A DNA stretch of 64,000 nucleotides. Source: Pseudomonas mandelii. GTDB taxonomy: Bacteria > Pseudomonadota > Gammaproteobacteria > Pseudomonadales > Pseudomonadaceae. The notes under the pieces are model-generated. The model was not told the origin of the DNA and did no database searches. It saw nothing but the letters and a program-made list of their open reading frames with translations. The DNA lies in NCBI RefSeq assembly GCF_006438925.1, contig NZ_RCZA01000008.1, positions 1,126 to 65,125 of the forward strand, read 5' to 3'. The position numbers and the translations under genes are program-made. Each line of letters starts with the position of its first letter. Within the stretch, counting starts at the first letter, position 1. This document shows, piece by piece, positions 17,305 through 25,882 of the stretch.

Positions 17305-18078
17305 ATGCGGCGTGTTCGTGTGTGGGTTATTGGATTGACCTTTGTAACGTGCGTAGTACAGGCGCAAACGCCTGCGCCAGATGATCCGCTGCTGGACAGC
17401 AGCGGCAGTGCAAATGCCAGCAGTGAGGCCCGTGGTGTGTTGCGTGCCCGGGATCAGGCGGTGCTGGCCAGTGAGTTGTCCGGGCGTATTGTCGAGTTGC
17501 CGTTCAGTGAAGGTGAGTCGTTCAAGAAGGGCGACACCCTGGCGCGTTTTGATTGCTCGGCTTATCAGGCTCAGCTCAATGCGGCCCAGGCTGCAAGCCG
17601 TGGCGCCGGTGAAGAGCTGTCCCACAACAAGCAACTGGCGGCGTTGAATTCGGTCGGGCGTTTTGAAGTGGCGCGGGCCGAGGCCAAGGTCAGCGAGACT
17701 CAGGCGCAATCCCAGGTTTATCAGGTTCAGGTCAAACGTTGCAGCGTGCTGGCGCCGTTCGATGGCCAGGTCGTCGAGCGCAAGGTCAAGCGCTATGAAA
17801 GCGTTGCCGCCGGTGCGCCGTTACTGGACGTGGTCGACAACCGCACCCTGGAAATCCATCTGCTGGTGCCGTCACGCTGGATGGCCCGGCTCAAGCCTGG
17901 TCAGACCTTCAGTTTTGTTCCCGATGAAACCGGTCAGCCACTGGATGCCACGATCAAACGCCTCGGCGCGCGGATTGACGAAGGCAGTCAGACCTTGCTG
18001 TTGGTCGCGACGCTTCCCAGCGCCAACGGTTTGCTGGCCGGCATGAGTGGCACCGCACGTTTCGCGGAGCTTAAATGA
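17305..18078 (+). CDS. Short periplasmic adaptor (HlyD/RND membrane fusion type)
   Basis: 257 residues. An N-terminal signal-like stretch (VWVIGLTFVTCVVQAQ) ends near residue 21, then lipoyl halves around LASELSGRIVELPFSEGE and CSVLAPFDGQVVERKVKRYE, a short helical hairpin between them, and a beta-barrel. It is shorter than usual RND adaptors (about 350-400) because the hairpin is short. First gene of a tightly packed set; its stop overlaps the next ATG (ATGA 18075). It lacks a neighbouring RND or MFS pump; instead the partner is an M50/HlyD fusion. It probably contributes the periplasmic part of an envelope-spanning export machine. Confidence 0.82.
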   Translation: MRRVRVWVIGLTFVTCVVQAQTPAPDDPLLDSSGSANASSEARGVLRARDQAVLASELSGRIVELPFSEGESFKKGDTLARFDCSAYQAQLNAAQAASRGAGEELSHNKQLAALNSVGRFEVARAEAKVSETQAQSQVYQVQVKRCSVLAPFDGQVVERKVKRYESVAAGAPLLDVVDNRTLEIHLLVPSRWMARLKPGQTFSFVPDETGQPLDATIKRLGARIDEGSQTLLLVATLPSANGLLAGMSGTARFAELK

Positions 18079-19394
18079 ACGCGCCCGTTGCGGGCGGCGC
18101 CGAACAGGTCTTCGCAAGGTTTCTGGATCTCGAACGCCTTACCCGTGCAGCGCGTACGCCTTCGCAATTGGCCTACAGCCTGGTCAATGAGGGTCAGGCA
18201 CTGTTCGGCTTTCGCCATGCGGCGCTGGTGATTGCCGGCAAGGTGCAGGCCGTGACGGGTGTCAGTGCGGTGGAGCCAAATGCGCCGTTCGTGGCGTTTG
18301 TCGAGCAAGCCGTGGCGCAGTTGTTCAAGCTCGAGGTGCTGAAACAGGCGCGGGTGATTCCGGCGAATGTTCTCAGCGAATCGATTCAGGCGGACTGGCA
18401 AAGTCTTTCCGCGGCTCAGGTGTTCTGGCTGCCACTGATCGATCACCAAGGCGAGGTGTTTGGCGGTCTGTGGCTGGCGCGGGATCTGCCGTGGAATCCT
18501 TCCGAGCAAGTGTTGCTGTCGCAATTGGGTGACACCTACAGCCATGCCTGGCTGGCGCTGCAACCACGCAAACCGTGGCGACTGCGCTGGACACGAAAAC
18601 GGCAGGTGGCGCTGCTCGCGATGTTGTTGCTCGGGTTGCTGATTCCGGTGCGCCAATCGGTGTTGGCACCGGCCGAAGTTGTTCCGCTGGGCGGCCGAGT
18701 CGTTGCGGCGCCGCTGGACGGAGTGATTGCCGAGTTTCTGGTCAAACCCAATCAGACGGTGAAAGCCGGCGACCTGTTGTTGCGCTTTGAAAGCACCACG
18801 CTCAGGGCTCAGGCCGACGTGGCCGAGCGCGCCTTGGGCGTTGCTGAAGCTGAGCTGAAGGCCAATTCCCAGCGCTCGTTCGCCGACGCTGAATCGAGTT
18901 CGAGAATCGATCTGCTGGCCGCACGAGTCGAGCAAAAACGCGCTGAACGGGATTACGCCCGCGAACTGCTCAAACGCAGTGAAGTGCGCGCCGAGCGGGG
19001 CGGTATTGCGGTGTTCGCCGACGCGGAACGCTGGACCGGTAAACCGGTGCAGACCGGCGAGCGGCTGATGGAAATCGCCGACCCGACCCAGGCTGAGTTA
19101 CGCATCGAACTGGCGGTGGGCGATGCGATTGCGCTGGAGCCGGGCGCGCAAGTCGCGCTGTTCCTCGACAGTGATCCGTTGCAACGGCATCTGGCTCGAC
19201 TTGAACGCGCAGCTTACGAAGCACAACCCACGGCCGGCGGACAGTTGGCGTATCGGCTCGACGCCAGTTTCCAGCAGACGCCACCGCGTATCGGGCTGCG
19301 AGGGACGGCGAAAGTCTTCGGTGACCGTGCGCCGCTGGCGCTGTACCTGTTACGTAAACCCCTGGCGGGTTTGCGCCAGAGCGTGGGGTTTTAG
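18075..19394 (+). CDS. GAF domain-HlyD fusion membrane protein
   Basis: 439 residues with an unusual order. Residues about 10-162 look like a GAF domain (RLTRAARTPSQLAYSLVNEG, GFRHAALVIAG, FWLPLIDHQGEVFGGLWLAR). A single membrane span lies at 178-192, then a HlyD-type periplasmic part with lipoyl half VVAAPLDGVIAEFLVKPNQT, a coiled coil (about 245-300) and a beta-barrel. The cytoplasmic GAF domain could sense a small ligand or hold a partner, while the periplasmic part joins the export assembly. Coupled by ATGA to the gene before; the next gene starts right after its stop. Confidence 0.82.
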   Translation: MNAPVAGGAEQVFARFLDLERLTRAARTPSQLAYSLVNEGQALFGFRHAALVIAGKVQAVTGVSAVEPNAPFVAFVEQAVAQLFKLEVLKQARVIPANVLSESIQADWQSLSAAQVFWLPLIDHQGEVFGGLWLARDLPWNPSEQVLLSQLGDTYSHAWLALQPRKPWRLRWTRKRQVALLAMLLLGLLIPVRQSVLAPAEVVPLGGRVVAAPLDGVIAEFLVKPNQTVKAGDLLLRFESTTLRAQADVAERALGVAEAELKANSQRSFADAESSSRIDLLAARVEQKRAERDYARELLKRSEVRAERGGIAVFADAERWTGKPVQTGERLMEIADPTQAELRIELAVGDAIALEPGAQVALFLDSDPLQRHLARLERAAYEAQPTAGGQLAYRLDASFQQTPPRIGLRGTAKVFGDRAPLALYLLRKPLAGLRQSVGF

Positions 19395-21491
19395 ATGAGC
19401 CTGCCGAACCTGCGCGCAGACTTGCAACTGACGCCTGCATCACCGGCGCTCGATGGCTCGCCGCGCTGGACCCTGGCCGATCCGGTGCGTGGTCGCTATT
19501 TCAAACTCGGCGTGGCGGCGATGCGCCTGCTGCGCCACTGGTCCTTGGGTGATCCTGAACAGGTGTTACGTGCAGCCAACCGCGAGCCGGGTTTACCGCT
19601 CGATGGCGCGGAGCTTGAGCAATTGCTGGGCTTTTTGCGCAGCCACGACCTGATCGCCGCCCTCGATCCGCAACAGCGCGCCAGTTACAGCCTCAAAGCG
19701 GCCGCGCAACGCCAGTCGCTGTGGCAGATCTTGCTGCACCAATACCTGTTTTTCCGTATTCCGCTGTGGCGCCCGGACGCTTTTCTCAATCGCGCCTGGC
19801 CATGGCTGGAGCGCTTCGGTCCGCGCGCGTTGCGCTATGGCCTGCCTGCGACGCTGGGGCTCGGCGTGTTTCTGGTGTCACGGGACTGGCAGCGCTTTAT
19901 CGCGACCTTCCCGCATTTGTTCAGTCTTGGCGGCGCGCTGGCGTTCGGCGTGGCGCTGTTCTTCGCCAAGCTCTGCCACGAGTTCGGTCACGCCTTCATG
20001 GCCAAGCGCGCCGGTTGTCGAGTGCAGAGCATGGGCGTGGCGTTCATGGTGTTGCTGCCAATGTTTTACACCGATGTCAGCGACGCCTGGCGGGTCAATG
20101 ATCGTCGCGCGCGGCTGCTGATCGGCGCCGGTGGCGTGTTGGCGGAATTGCTGTTGGCGAGCATCGCGCTGCTCGCCTGGTCGCTGCTGCCAGACGGTCC
20201 CGGACGCACGGCGGCCTTCATGCTCGCCAGCGCCACCTGGATGACCACGCTGGTGATCAACCTCAACCCGTTCATGCGGTTTGATGGCTATTTTTTGCTC
20301 AGCGATTTTTGGCAAGTCGACAACCTTCAAGGGCGTGCGTTTGCCCTTTGTCGCTGGCGCTTGCGTGAGTTTTTATTCGGTTACGGCGCGCCGGCGCCGG
20401 AGCCGTGGTCGACGAAGATGCAACGGCGTTTGCTGATCTGGGGTTACGGCTCGTGGCTGTGGCGTGCGGCGTTGTTTTTCGGGATTGCACTGGCGGTCTA
20501 CCACCTGTTCTTCAAGGTGTTGGGGATTTTCCTGATGCTGGTGGAGCTGGTGTGGTTCATCTTCCTGCCGATCATGAGTGAGTGGCGGCAATGGTGGACT
20601 CGCCGCGAACAGGCGCATGCGCCTCGGGTGCTGCTCAGTGGCCTGGTATTGCTTGGGTTGTTGCTGATGCTGGTCGTGCCGTGGCGCAGCGCCGTGGAGT
20701 TGCCGACGATGCTGGAGGCTGGCCGCGCCAGTGCCTTGCACGCGCCAGTCGCGGCGCGGGTCAAAACGGTGAATGTTCACGATGGTGAAGCGGTAGCCCA
20801 AGGCCAGGTGTTGATCGAACTGGAATCCCCGGATCTGGATTCGCGTCAGGCCATCGTCCGCCGCGAAATCCAGATCCAGCAGTTGCAGATGCGCCGCCAG
20901 GCCAGCCGCAGTGAAACCGCCGCCGACGCCGGTATCGTCGAGCAGCGCCTGGCCGAAGCGGTAGCGGAATACCGAGGCCTGGCCGCCCAGCGTGAGCGCC
21001 TGTTGCTGCGGGCACCCCACGCCGGCAAGGTGCGCGATCTGTTGCCGCAGTTGGCGGTCGGTCGCTGGTTGTCGACCAAAGATCCGCTGGCGCGGGTGGT
21101 CGAAGACGGCGCGCGGTTGCGCGGTTATCTGGCTGAGGTCGAGCTCTGGCGTGTCGCCACGGGTGCCAACGGGCGCTTCATCGCTGACGATCCGATGCAC
21201 CCGGCGATCGCCGTGCAACTGAGCGAAATCGACACCAACGGAGCAGCCTTTGTCGATCAGGAAGCGTTGACCTCCGATCACCATGGACCGATTGCCGTGC
21301 GCCGGGATCAGCATCAAAGAGCGGAGCCGGTGCAGGCTCAATATGGGGCTCGGTTGAGCGTCCTCGAGGAAGTGCCGACGCCGGTGCAACCCTTGCGCGG
21401 CATTGTGGTGTTGCAGGGGCGCGGCGAGTCGTTGCTGGGTGTCGCCTGGCGGCGGCTGGCGGCGTTGGGCGTAAGGGAAAGCGGTTTTTAG
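19395..21491 (+). CDS. M50 (site-2-type) membrane metalloprotease fused to HlyD/lipoyl-like domain
   Basis: 698 residues. An N-terminal small domain (about 20-95) resembles PqqD-like or winged-helix adaptors. Multiple membrane spans follow (about 146-425). Zinc motif H195-E-F-G-H199 and second motif N291-P-F-M-R-F-D297-G are both present, so the protease site looks intact. After the last span (about 413-433) comes a periplasmic region with lipoyl half HAPVAARVKTVNVHDGEAVA, coiled coil and LLRAPHAGKVRDLLP. Family members are often labelled putative peptide zinc metalloprotease. The fusion suggests that proteolysis and envelope-spanning transport are coupled. Likely partner of the two adaptors before it and of the TolC-like protein at 33817. 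Confidence 0.88.
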   Translation: MSLPNLRADLQLTPASPALDGSPRWTLADPVRGRYFKLGVAAMRLLRHWSLGDPEQVLRAANREPGLPLDGAELEQLLGFLRSHDLIAALDPQQRASYSLKAAAQRQSLWQILLHQYLFFRIPLWRPDAFLNRAWPWLERFGPRALRYGLPATLGLGVFLVSRDWQRFIATFPHLFSLGGALAFGVALFFAKLCHEFGHAFMAKRAGCRVQSMGVAFMVLLPMFYTDVSDAWRVNDRRARLLIGAGGVLAELLLASIALLAWSLLPDGPGRTAAFMLASATWMTTLVINLNPFMRFDGYFLLSDFWQVDNLQGRAFALCRWRLREFLFGYGAPAPEPWSTKMQRRLLIWGYGSWLWRAALFFGIALAVYHLFFKVLGIFLMLVELVWFIFLPIMSEWRQWWTRREQAHAPRVLLSGLVLLGLLLMLVVPWRSAVELPTMLEAGRASALHAPVAARVKTVNVHDGEAVAQGQVLIELESPDLDSRQAIVRREIQIQQLQMRRQASRSETAADAGIVEQRLAEAVAEYRGLAAQRERLLLRAPHAGKVRDLLPQLAVGRWLSTKDPLARVVEDGARLRGYLAEVELWRVATGANGRFIADDPMHPAIAVQLSEIDTNGAAFVDQEALTSDHHGPIAVRRDQHQRAEPVQAQYGARLSVLEEVPTPVQPLRGIVVLQGRGESLLGVAWRRLAALGVRESGF

Positions 21492-21502
21492 GGAGAGCAA
21501 CG

Positions 21503-21997
21503 ATGGCGAATACCGATTCAGTGGCGGCCGACGGCTTGGTGGTTCGGCCTTCACGGGCCAGCGATGGGGCTTTTCTGCATAGCCTCTATCAATCGGCGCG
21601 GCCGGATCTGCAATGGATTGACGGTGAGCAAGAGGTGATTGAGCAGGTAGTGGCCCAGCAATTTCGAGTGCAGGAGCAAGGTCTGGGGGAACGCTTCCCC
21701 AACGCGATGCATTACGTGATCGAGAAGCTCGACACGGCCATCGGTGCGCTAACGACTGATTTTGGCCCTAATGAAATTCGTGTGCTGTACCTGGCGTTCA
21801 TTCCAAAGGCTCGCGGCCAGGGTTATGGCCGCAAGGTGCTGCAAGGTGTGCAGAAAGCCGCGCAACAGGTTCGTTGCCCGGTAGCGACGGTGGTCTGGGC
21901 TAATAATCCCCATGCGCGCCAGCATTACCTGGCGCTGGGGTTTCATGTCGAAGAGCGCAACCCGGCGGCGGAGCGGTTGGTGTGGTATCCCGCTTAG
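21503..21997 (+). CDS. GNAT-family N-acetyltransferase
   Basis: 164 residues with the GNAT fold: an IRVLYLAFIPKARGQGYGRKVL segment near 90-112 holds the acetyl-CoA loop R-G-Q-G-Y-G, followed by HARQHYLALGF, typical of motif B. It starts 11 bases after the M50 gene with GGGAGAG as ribosome site, so it is co-transcribed with the export genes. Substrate unknown; the family includes protein, sugar and small-molecule acetyltransferases. Confidence 0.88.
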   Translation: MANTDSVAADGLVVRPSRASDGAFLHSLYQSARPDLQWIDGEQEVIEQVVAQQFRVQEQGLGERFPNAMHYVIEKLDTAIGALTTDFGPNEIRVLYLAFIPKARGQGYGRKVLQGVQKAAQQVRCPVATVVWANNPHARQHYLALGFHVEERNPAAERLVWYPA

Positions 21998-22011
21998 GCC
22001 TTGTCGAACCT

Positions 22012-22085
22012 AAAAGATCGCAGCCTTCGGCAGCTCCTACGGGGTTTTGTGGACACCTGTAGGAGCTGCCGAAGGCTGCGATCTT
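22012..22085. repeat. REP pair, AAAGATCGCAGCCTTCGGCA type
   Basis: Inverted pair of AAAGATCGCAGCCTTCGGCA with AGCTCCTAC and its complement, separated by about 20 bases. It is a different family from the GCTCGCTCCCAC REPINs in this window. It lies between two convergent genes and may also act as a terminator. Confidence 0.88.
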
Positions 22086-22095
22086 CTAAGGGCTA

Positions 22096-22407
22096 TCAAT
22101 TAAATGCGATGTAAAAGTACCCCACGCCGGGGTCACGTCCCATGGCCGGCACCCGGGAGACAAAGATGTTTTCCACCTGACCCAGTTCCGGCAACGCCAG
22201 CGCACACAACCCATCGACAAACTCTGTGGGTTTCAAACTGTTGAACTCGACACTGAACGGCATGCGCTCGCTCTTGGGCATCCGCGAGCGGGGTGTTTCT
22301 TCAAGGCTGTCGATATGGATCGGCAATTCACTTCCATCCGGCAGTCGCAGGGTCCCCGTCTTGCCCAGCAGCGCCTGAAAGTGTTGGCTTTGAACCTGTT
22401 GCAGCAT
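22096..22407 (-). CDS. Small DUF6916-like protein paired with tail-collar gene
   Basis: 103 residues, no signal peptide or membrane span. It begins LQQVQSQHFQALLGKTGTLR with a later GYFYIAFN end, resembling the small DUF6916 proteins found beside tail-collar genes; this family call is from memory and moderate. GGAGTGACGCC precedes the start. It follows the collar gene on the same strand (55-base gap), so they are likely co-transcribed. Function unknown. Confidence 0.68.
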   Translation of the reverse strand: MLQQVQSQHFQALLGKTGTLRLPDGSELPIHIDSLEETPRSRMPKSERMPFSVEFNSLKPTEFVDGLCALALPELGQVENIFVSRVPAMGRDPGVGYFYIAFN

Positions 22408-22462
22408 GGCGTCACTCCAAGAATCGAAAGTGGCCGGGGGATTTGAACCCCCCGGCGGCTTC

Positions 22463-23050
22463 TCAGTTGCGCGAAGGGAACAACCCGTTCAGGGCGATGC
22501 TGAAGTTGAGCACCAGGAACGGGTTCATCGTCTCCATCGGCAGGCCGTTACCCGCGGACGAGATTTCTCCCGTGACCGTGGTGGCCACGCCTTTGAGTGG
22601 CACGGCTGAAGCGCCTTGCGCATCGGAGTAGATGCTCGCCGAACCCGGGCCGCCGCCCGAGGCACCGATGTACGAGTTGGTCGCGGTCGGGTTGGTCACC
22701 GGGCTGCTCGCCGGGCTGGCCAGTTGCAGGGTGGTGGTGGCCGTGAGCCCGGACAGGGCGTGGGTGTGGTTGGGCAGGTTGGTGATGGTGGCGGTGACGT
22801 TCTCGGTCCCGGAGAACTCGCCGATGACGCGCGGGGTCAGATTCAGCCCGTTGCCCATGCACACCGGCATGCGGCCTTGCAGGTTGGGCAGCATGAAATT
22901 GACGGTGCCATTGCCTCCGAAGTTGACGCCAAGCAGGGCGAACAGCGCGTTGTATTGCGAGATGCCCAGCGTCTGGCCATTGCACAAGGCCCAGCCGCTG
23001 GGCGCATAGTTAAAGGCGAAAGGCTGGATAGTGCCCATAAAAACTTCCAT
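22463..23050 (-). CDS. Phage tail-collar domain protein (microcystin-dependent protein type)
   Basis: 195 residues. Residues 5-60 match the tail-collar pattern: IQPFAFNYAPSGWALCNGQ, ISQYNALFALLGVNFGGNG, LPNLQGRMPVCMG. The later LPNHTHALSG and a C-terminal PFLVLNFSIALNGLFPSRN are also characteristic. The start is chosen because GAGGACTT precedes the ATG and homologues start at the same point. No other phage structural genes are nearby, so this is a stand-alone collar protein, which in many bacteria occurs in non-phage surroundings with unknown role. It sits on the opposite strand inside the adhesin export locus. Confidence 0.88.
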   Translation of the reverse strand: MEVFMGTIQPFAFNYAPSGWALCNGQTLGISQYNALFALLGVNFGGNGTVNFMLPNLQGRMPVCMGNGLNLTPRVIGEFSGTENVTATITNLPNHTHALSGLTATTTLQLASPASSPVTNPTATNSYIGASGGGPGSASIYSDAQGASAVPLKGVATTVTGEISSAGNGLPMETMNPFLVLNFSIALNGLFPSRN

Positions 23051-23294
23051 AAGTCCTCATCCCTCAGGTTAGTTGTCTGGCGCGCCACGCGGGTGGCCCG
23101 GGCATCCGGGCAGATCGTTGCGAGTTGCCGATTCCGTTCATCTCCGTGGCTGGGTCACGCCACGCCAGAGCGTAGTTGATCCGCATGGCCGCCGAATGTC
23201 GTTGGTCGCAAAGCCAGCATCGACGACGGCGCTGTCGCTGTCCTACAGTGGTTGCAAGCATCAAGGTTTTTTACCGGCAGTCTGAGGGGAGGCA

Positions 23295-24866
23295 ATGGAG
23301 GCACGTAGAGAAACACCGCTTGACGGCACCCAAGGCCCCCACGCGTCACCCGGCACCTGGGCGAGTGTTCAACGCTTGCTTCGATGGGTGCGCGAGCATT
23401 GGCTGCTGCCGATCCTGGCATTGGCCACGCTGGTGCGTTTTTATGACCTGACCGCGGCGGCGATCTGGGGCGATGAAGGTTCCAGTCTGCTGCTGAGCCA
23501 GTATTCGCTGGCCGAGATCTGGACGCATGCCGCCCATGATGTGCATCCGCCGCTGTATTTCATGCTGCTGCATGGTTGGATCGAGCTGTTCGGCAATGGC
23601 ATTTTTTCGATTCGAAGCCTGAGCGCGCTACCGGGGATTGCCACTGTTGCGCTGGGCGTCTGGCTGGTGGACTTGCTCGCCACTCGCCGCGCCGCGTTGT
23701 TGGCCGGCGTCCTGTTGGCGCTGCTGCCTACCGCTGTGCGTTACAGCCAGGAAGTACGCATGTATTCGTTGCTGGGGTTGTGGCTGATCGGTGCCACGAT
23801 TGCCCTGGTTTACTGGATCAAACACCCCGAGCGTATGCGCTATCTGGTGATTTACGCACTGCTGATGAGCTTGGCGTTCTACACCCATTACTTCACCGCC
23901 CTGTGCGTGCTGTGTCACTGGCTGTATCTGGGGCTGATCCGCGTACAGCCTGGCTATCGCTTGCGGCATATCCAGCAGCCCGGCTGGTGGTGGGCGAACG
24001 TGGCGATTGTGTTGGTTTACTTGCCGTGGGTGCCCAGCCTGATCGATCTGATGCAGCACATGGACCAGCTCAAAGCCAATGGTGATGTGGGATGGGAGAC
24101 ACCGGTCACGTTCGGCTCCTTGCCTTCGATGATCTTGTCGTTCCTGATCCAGGACGATGGCGAGAACCTGCCCACATGGATTTTCATCACGTTGCCTTTG
24201 GCGTCGCTGGCCTTGGTGTGGGTGGCGCTGGCGCGGGATCGCAGTGTCATTCGTGGCAGTGCATTAGTGGTGATCTACACAGTTTTGCCATTGTTGCTGG
24301 TGTTTTCGGTGTCGTTTATCTCGCCGGTGTTCATCGAGCGTTACCTCACCGCGTACGCCCTCGGCCTGCCGATGATTGCCGCGCTGGCCATTGATCGCCT
24401 GTACGCGGTCTTCCGGGTGCTGGCCGTGACGGTGCTGGTGTTGTTTGTCAGCGTCGAGCTGGCGGGCCTGAACAACAACGCCACGGTCGATGCCAACGAT
24501 CAAATCAGCGTCATGGTCGACTACGTGAACCAGCACTTCGTTGCCGGTGACCGGATCGTCACCAGCGACATGCTCTGGTACCTCAGTTACGTCTACTACA
24601 ACCGCACCGACGCCAAACCGCTGCTGTACACCCCGCCGTCGGCCAAGGGTGTTTCGAGCCGGCCGAATGCCTATGGTTTCGGCACGCTGGTGACCCAGGA
24701 TATTTACCTCGACAGCCTCGGCGATTTGCCCAAAGGCACCGGCCGGGTGTGGTTGATCGGCACCGTCGATATGCCGAACGAATTCGTGCCGTTGCCCGCA
24801 GGCTGGCAGAACGTTGGCGTAACGCAGGCGGGAGGCGCCAACGCGCGCTTGTTCGTGTTGCATTGA
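23295..24866 (+). CDS. GT39 / ArnT-like membrane glycosyltransferase
   Basis: 523 residues. After a polar N-terminus it has about 11-13 membrane spans with the PMT/ArnT pattern: WGDEGSSLLLSQYS in the first large outside loop (acidic D-E pair), AHDVHPPLYFMLLHGW, then RYSQEVRMYSLLGL and YTHYFTALCVLCHW. A C-terminal periplasmic part of about 120 residues follows. Such enzymes move sugar from a polyprenyl phosphate to protein or lipid on the outer face of the inner membrane. GGGGAGG precedes the start. It heads the run leading to the sulfotransferase and adhesin, so the adhesin is a possible acceptor; that is inference. Confidence 0.85.
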   Translation: MEARRETPLDGTQGPHASPGTWASVQRLLRWVREHWLLPILALATLVRFYDLTAAAIWGDEGSSLLLSQYSLAEIWTHAAHDVHPPLYFMLLHGWIELFGNGIFSIRSLSALPGIATVALGVWLVDLLATRRAALLAGVLLALLPTAVRYSQEVRMYSLLGLWLIGATIALVYWIKHPERMRYLVIYALLMSLAFYTHYFTALCVLCHWLYLGLIRVQPGYRLRHIQQPGWWWANVAIVLVYLPWVPSLIDLMQHMDQLKANGDVGWETPVTFGSLPSMILSFLIQDDGENLPTWIFITLPLASLALVWVALARDRSVIRGSALVVIYTVLPLLLVFSVSFISPVFIERYLTAYALGLPMIAALAIDRLYAVFRVLAVTVLVLFVSVELAGLNNNATVDANDQISVMVDYVNQHFVAGDRIVTSDMLWYLSYVYYNRTDAKPLLYTPPSAKGVSSRPNAYGFGTLVTQDIYLDSLGDLPKGTGRVWLIGTVDMPNEFVPLPAGWQNVGVTQAGGANARLFVLH

Positions 24867-24976
24867 GTTTGTAACAAAAAACGCGTTTTTCAGACGATTT
24901 AGCTTCGATTTGATATCAAAACACCATTACCCGTAAGGCTGTTCATGGTCTAGGCTCCGTCATACATAAAGGACTT

Positions 24977-25831
24977 ATGACTAGGGTGAAGGGATTGTCA
25001 CAGTTCCATTTTATTTCCGGCTTGCCGCGCTCAGGCTCGACCCTGCTTTCTGCGATCCTTTTGCAGAACCCGCGCTTTCATGCCGGCATGACCAGCCCCG
25101 TTGGCGCCCTGTTTTCCGGTGTTCTGGAGCAGTGCAGCGCTGGCAGCGAGTTCGGTGCGGTGATCGATACCGATCTGCGCCGTCGTTTGCTTCGCGGTCT
25201 GTTCGACTCCTTCTACGCCGACAAGGCCGACAAACCGGTGGTGTTCGACACCAATCGGTTATGGAGTTCGCGCCTGCCGGCCATCAGCGATCTGTTCCCT
25301 CAAGCCAAGGTGATTGCCTGCGTGCGCAATGTCGCCTGGGTCATGGACAGCATCGAGCGTTTGTATCGCGCCAACCCCTTTGAAAACACCAAGCTGTTCG
25401 GCGACGCGGTCGAGCGCAACACGGTCTACAGCCGTTGCGAAACCCTGGCGCAGCGCAATCGTCTGGTGGGGTTTGCCTGGGCAGCGCTCAAGGAAGCCTA
25501 TTACGGCGAACACGCCGATTCGTTGCTGATTGTCGATTACGACTTGCTGACCCAGGCCCCTGATCGGGTCATGCGGCTGGTCTATGACTTCATCGGCGAA
25601 CCCTGGTTCGAACACAATTTCGACAACCTGGCCTACGACGCGCCGGAGTTCGATCAAGCCCTCGGCGTCTCCGGTCTGCACAAAGTCAAACCCAAGGTCG
25701 AGCGGCAATCGCGGCGTACGATCCTGCCACCGGATTTGTTCAAGCAATACGCAGAATTGTCCTTTTGGCTCGATGGCTCAGCCAGCGCGGCCAATGTCAT
25801 TCGTATGAAGGCCGACGCCGCGATCAGTTGA
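24977..25831 (+). CDS. Sulfotransferase (PAPS-dependent, TPST-like)
   Basis: 284 residues. The 5'-phosphosulfate loop is clear at residues 15-22 (GLPRSGST), followed by LLSAILLQNPRFH. A 3'-phosphate binding segment is seen at about 115-128 (VRNVAWVMDSIERL). It resembles bacterial members related to tyrosylprotein sulfotransferases. It transfers sulfate from PAPS to a hydroxyl or amine acceptor, presumably in the cytoplasm since no signal peptide is seen. It is 51 bases upstream of the giant adhesin start, and an APS kinase for PAPS synthesis lies in the same run, so sulfation of the adhesin or an attached glycan is plausible but unproven. Confidence 0.88.
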   Translation: MTRVKGLSQFHFISGLPRSGSTLLSAILLQNPRFHAGMTSPVGALFSGVLEQCSAGSEFGAVIDTDLRRRLLRGLFDSFYADKADKPVVFDTNRLWSSRLPAISDLFPQAKVIACVRNVAWVMDSIERLYRANPFENTKLFGDAVERNTVYSRCETLAQRNRLVGFAWAALKEAYYGEHADSLLIVDYDLLTQAPDRVMRLVYDFIGEPWFEHNFDNLAYDAPEFDQALGVSGLHKVKPKVERQSRRTILPPDLFKQYAELSFWLDGSASAANVIRMKADAAIS

Positions 25832-25882
25832 TCGCGGCGTTTTCATTGATGCCTCAAGAAAGTTCGAGTCCGGGTGAGCAGC

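Noticed and set aside
22463..23050. Prophage remnant
   Set aside because: Only a lone tail-collar gene and one small partner are present; no other phage structural, lysis or integrase genes nearby.
24876..24892. AAAAACGCGTTTTT palindrome as a terminator after the glycosyltransferase
   Set aside because: The stem is mostly A-T with no loop and would be weak; not enough to call.
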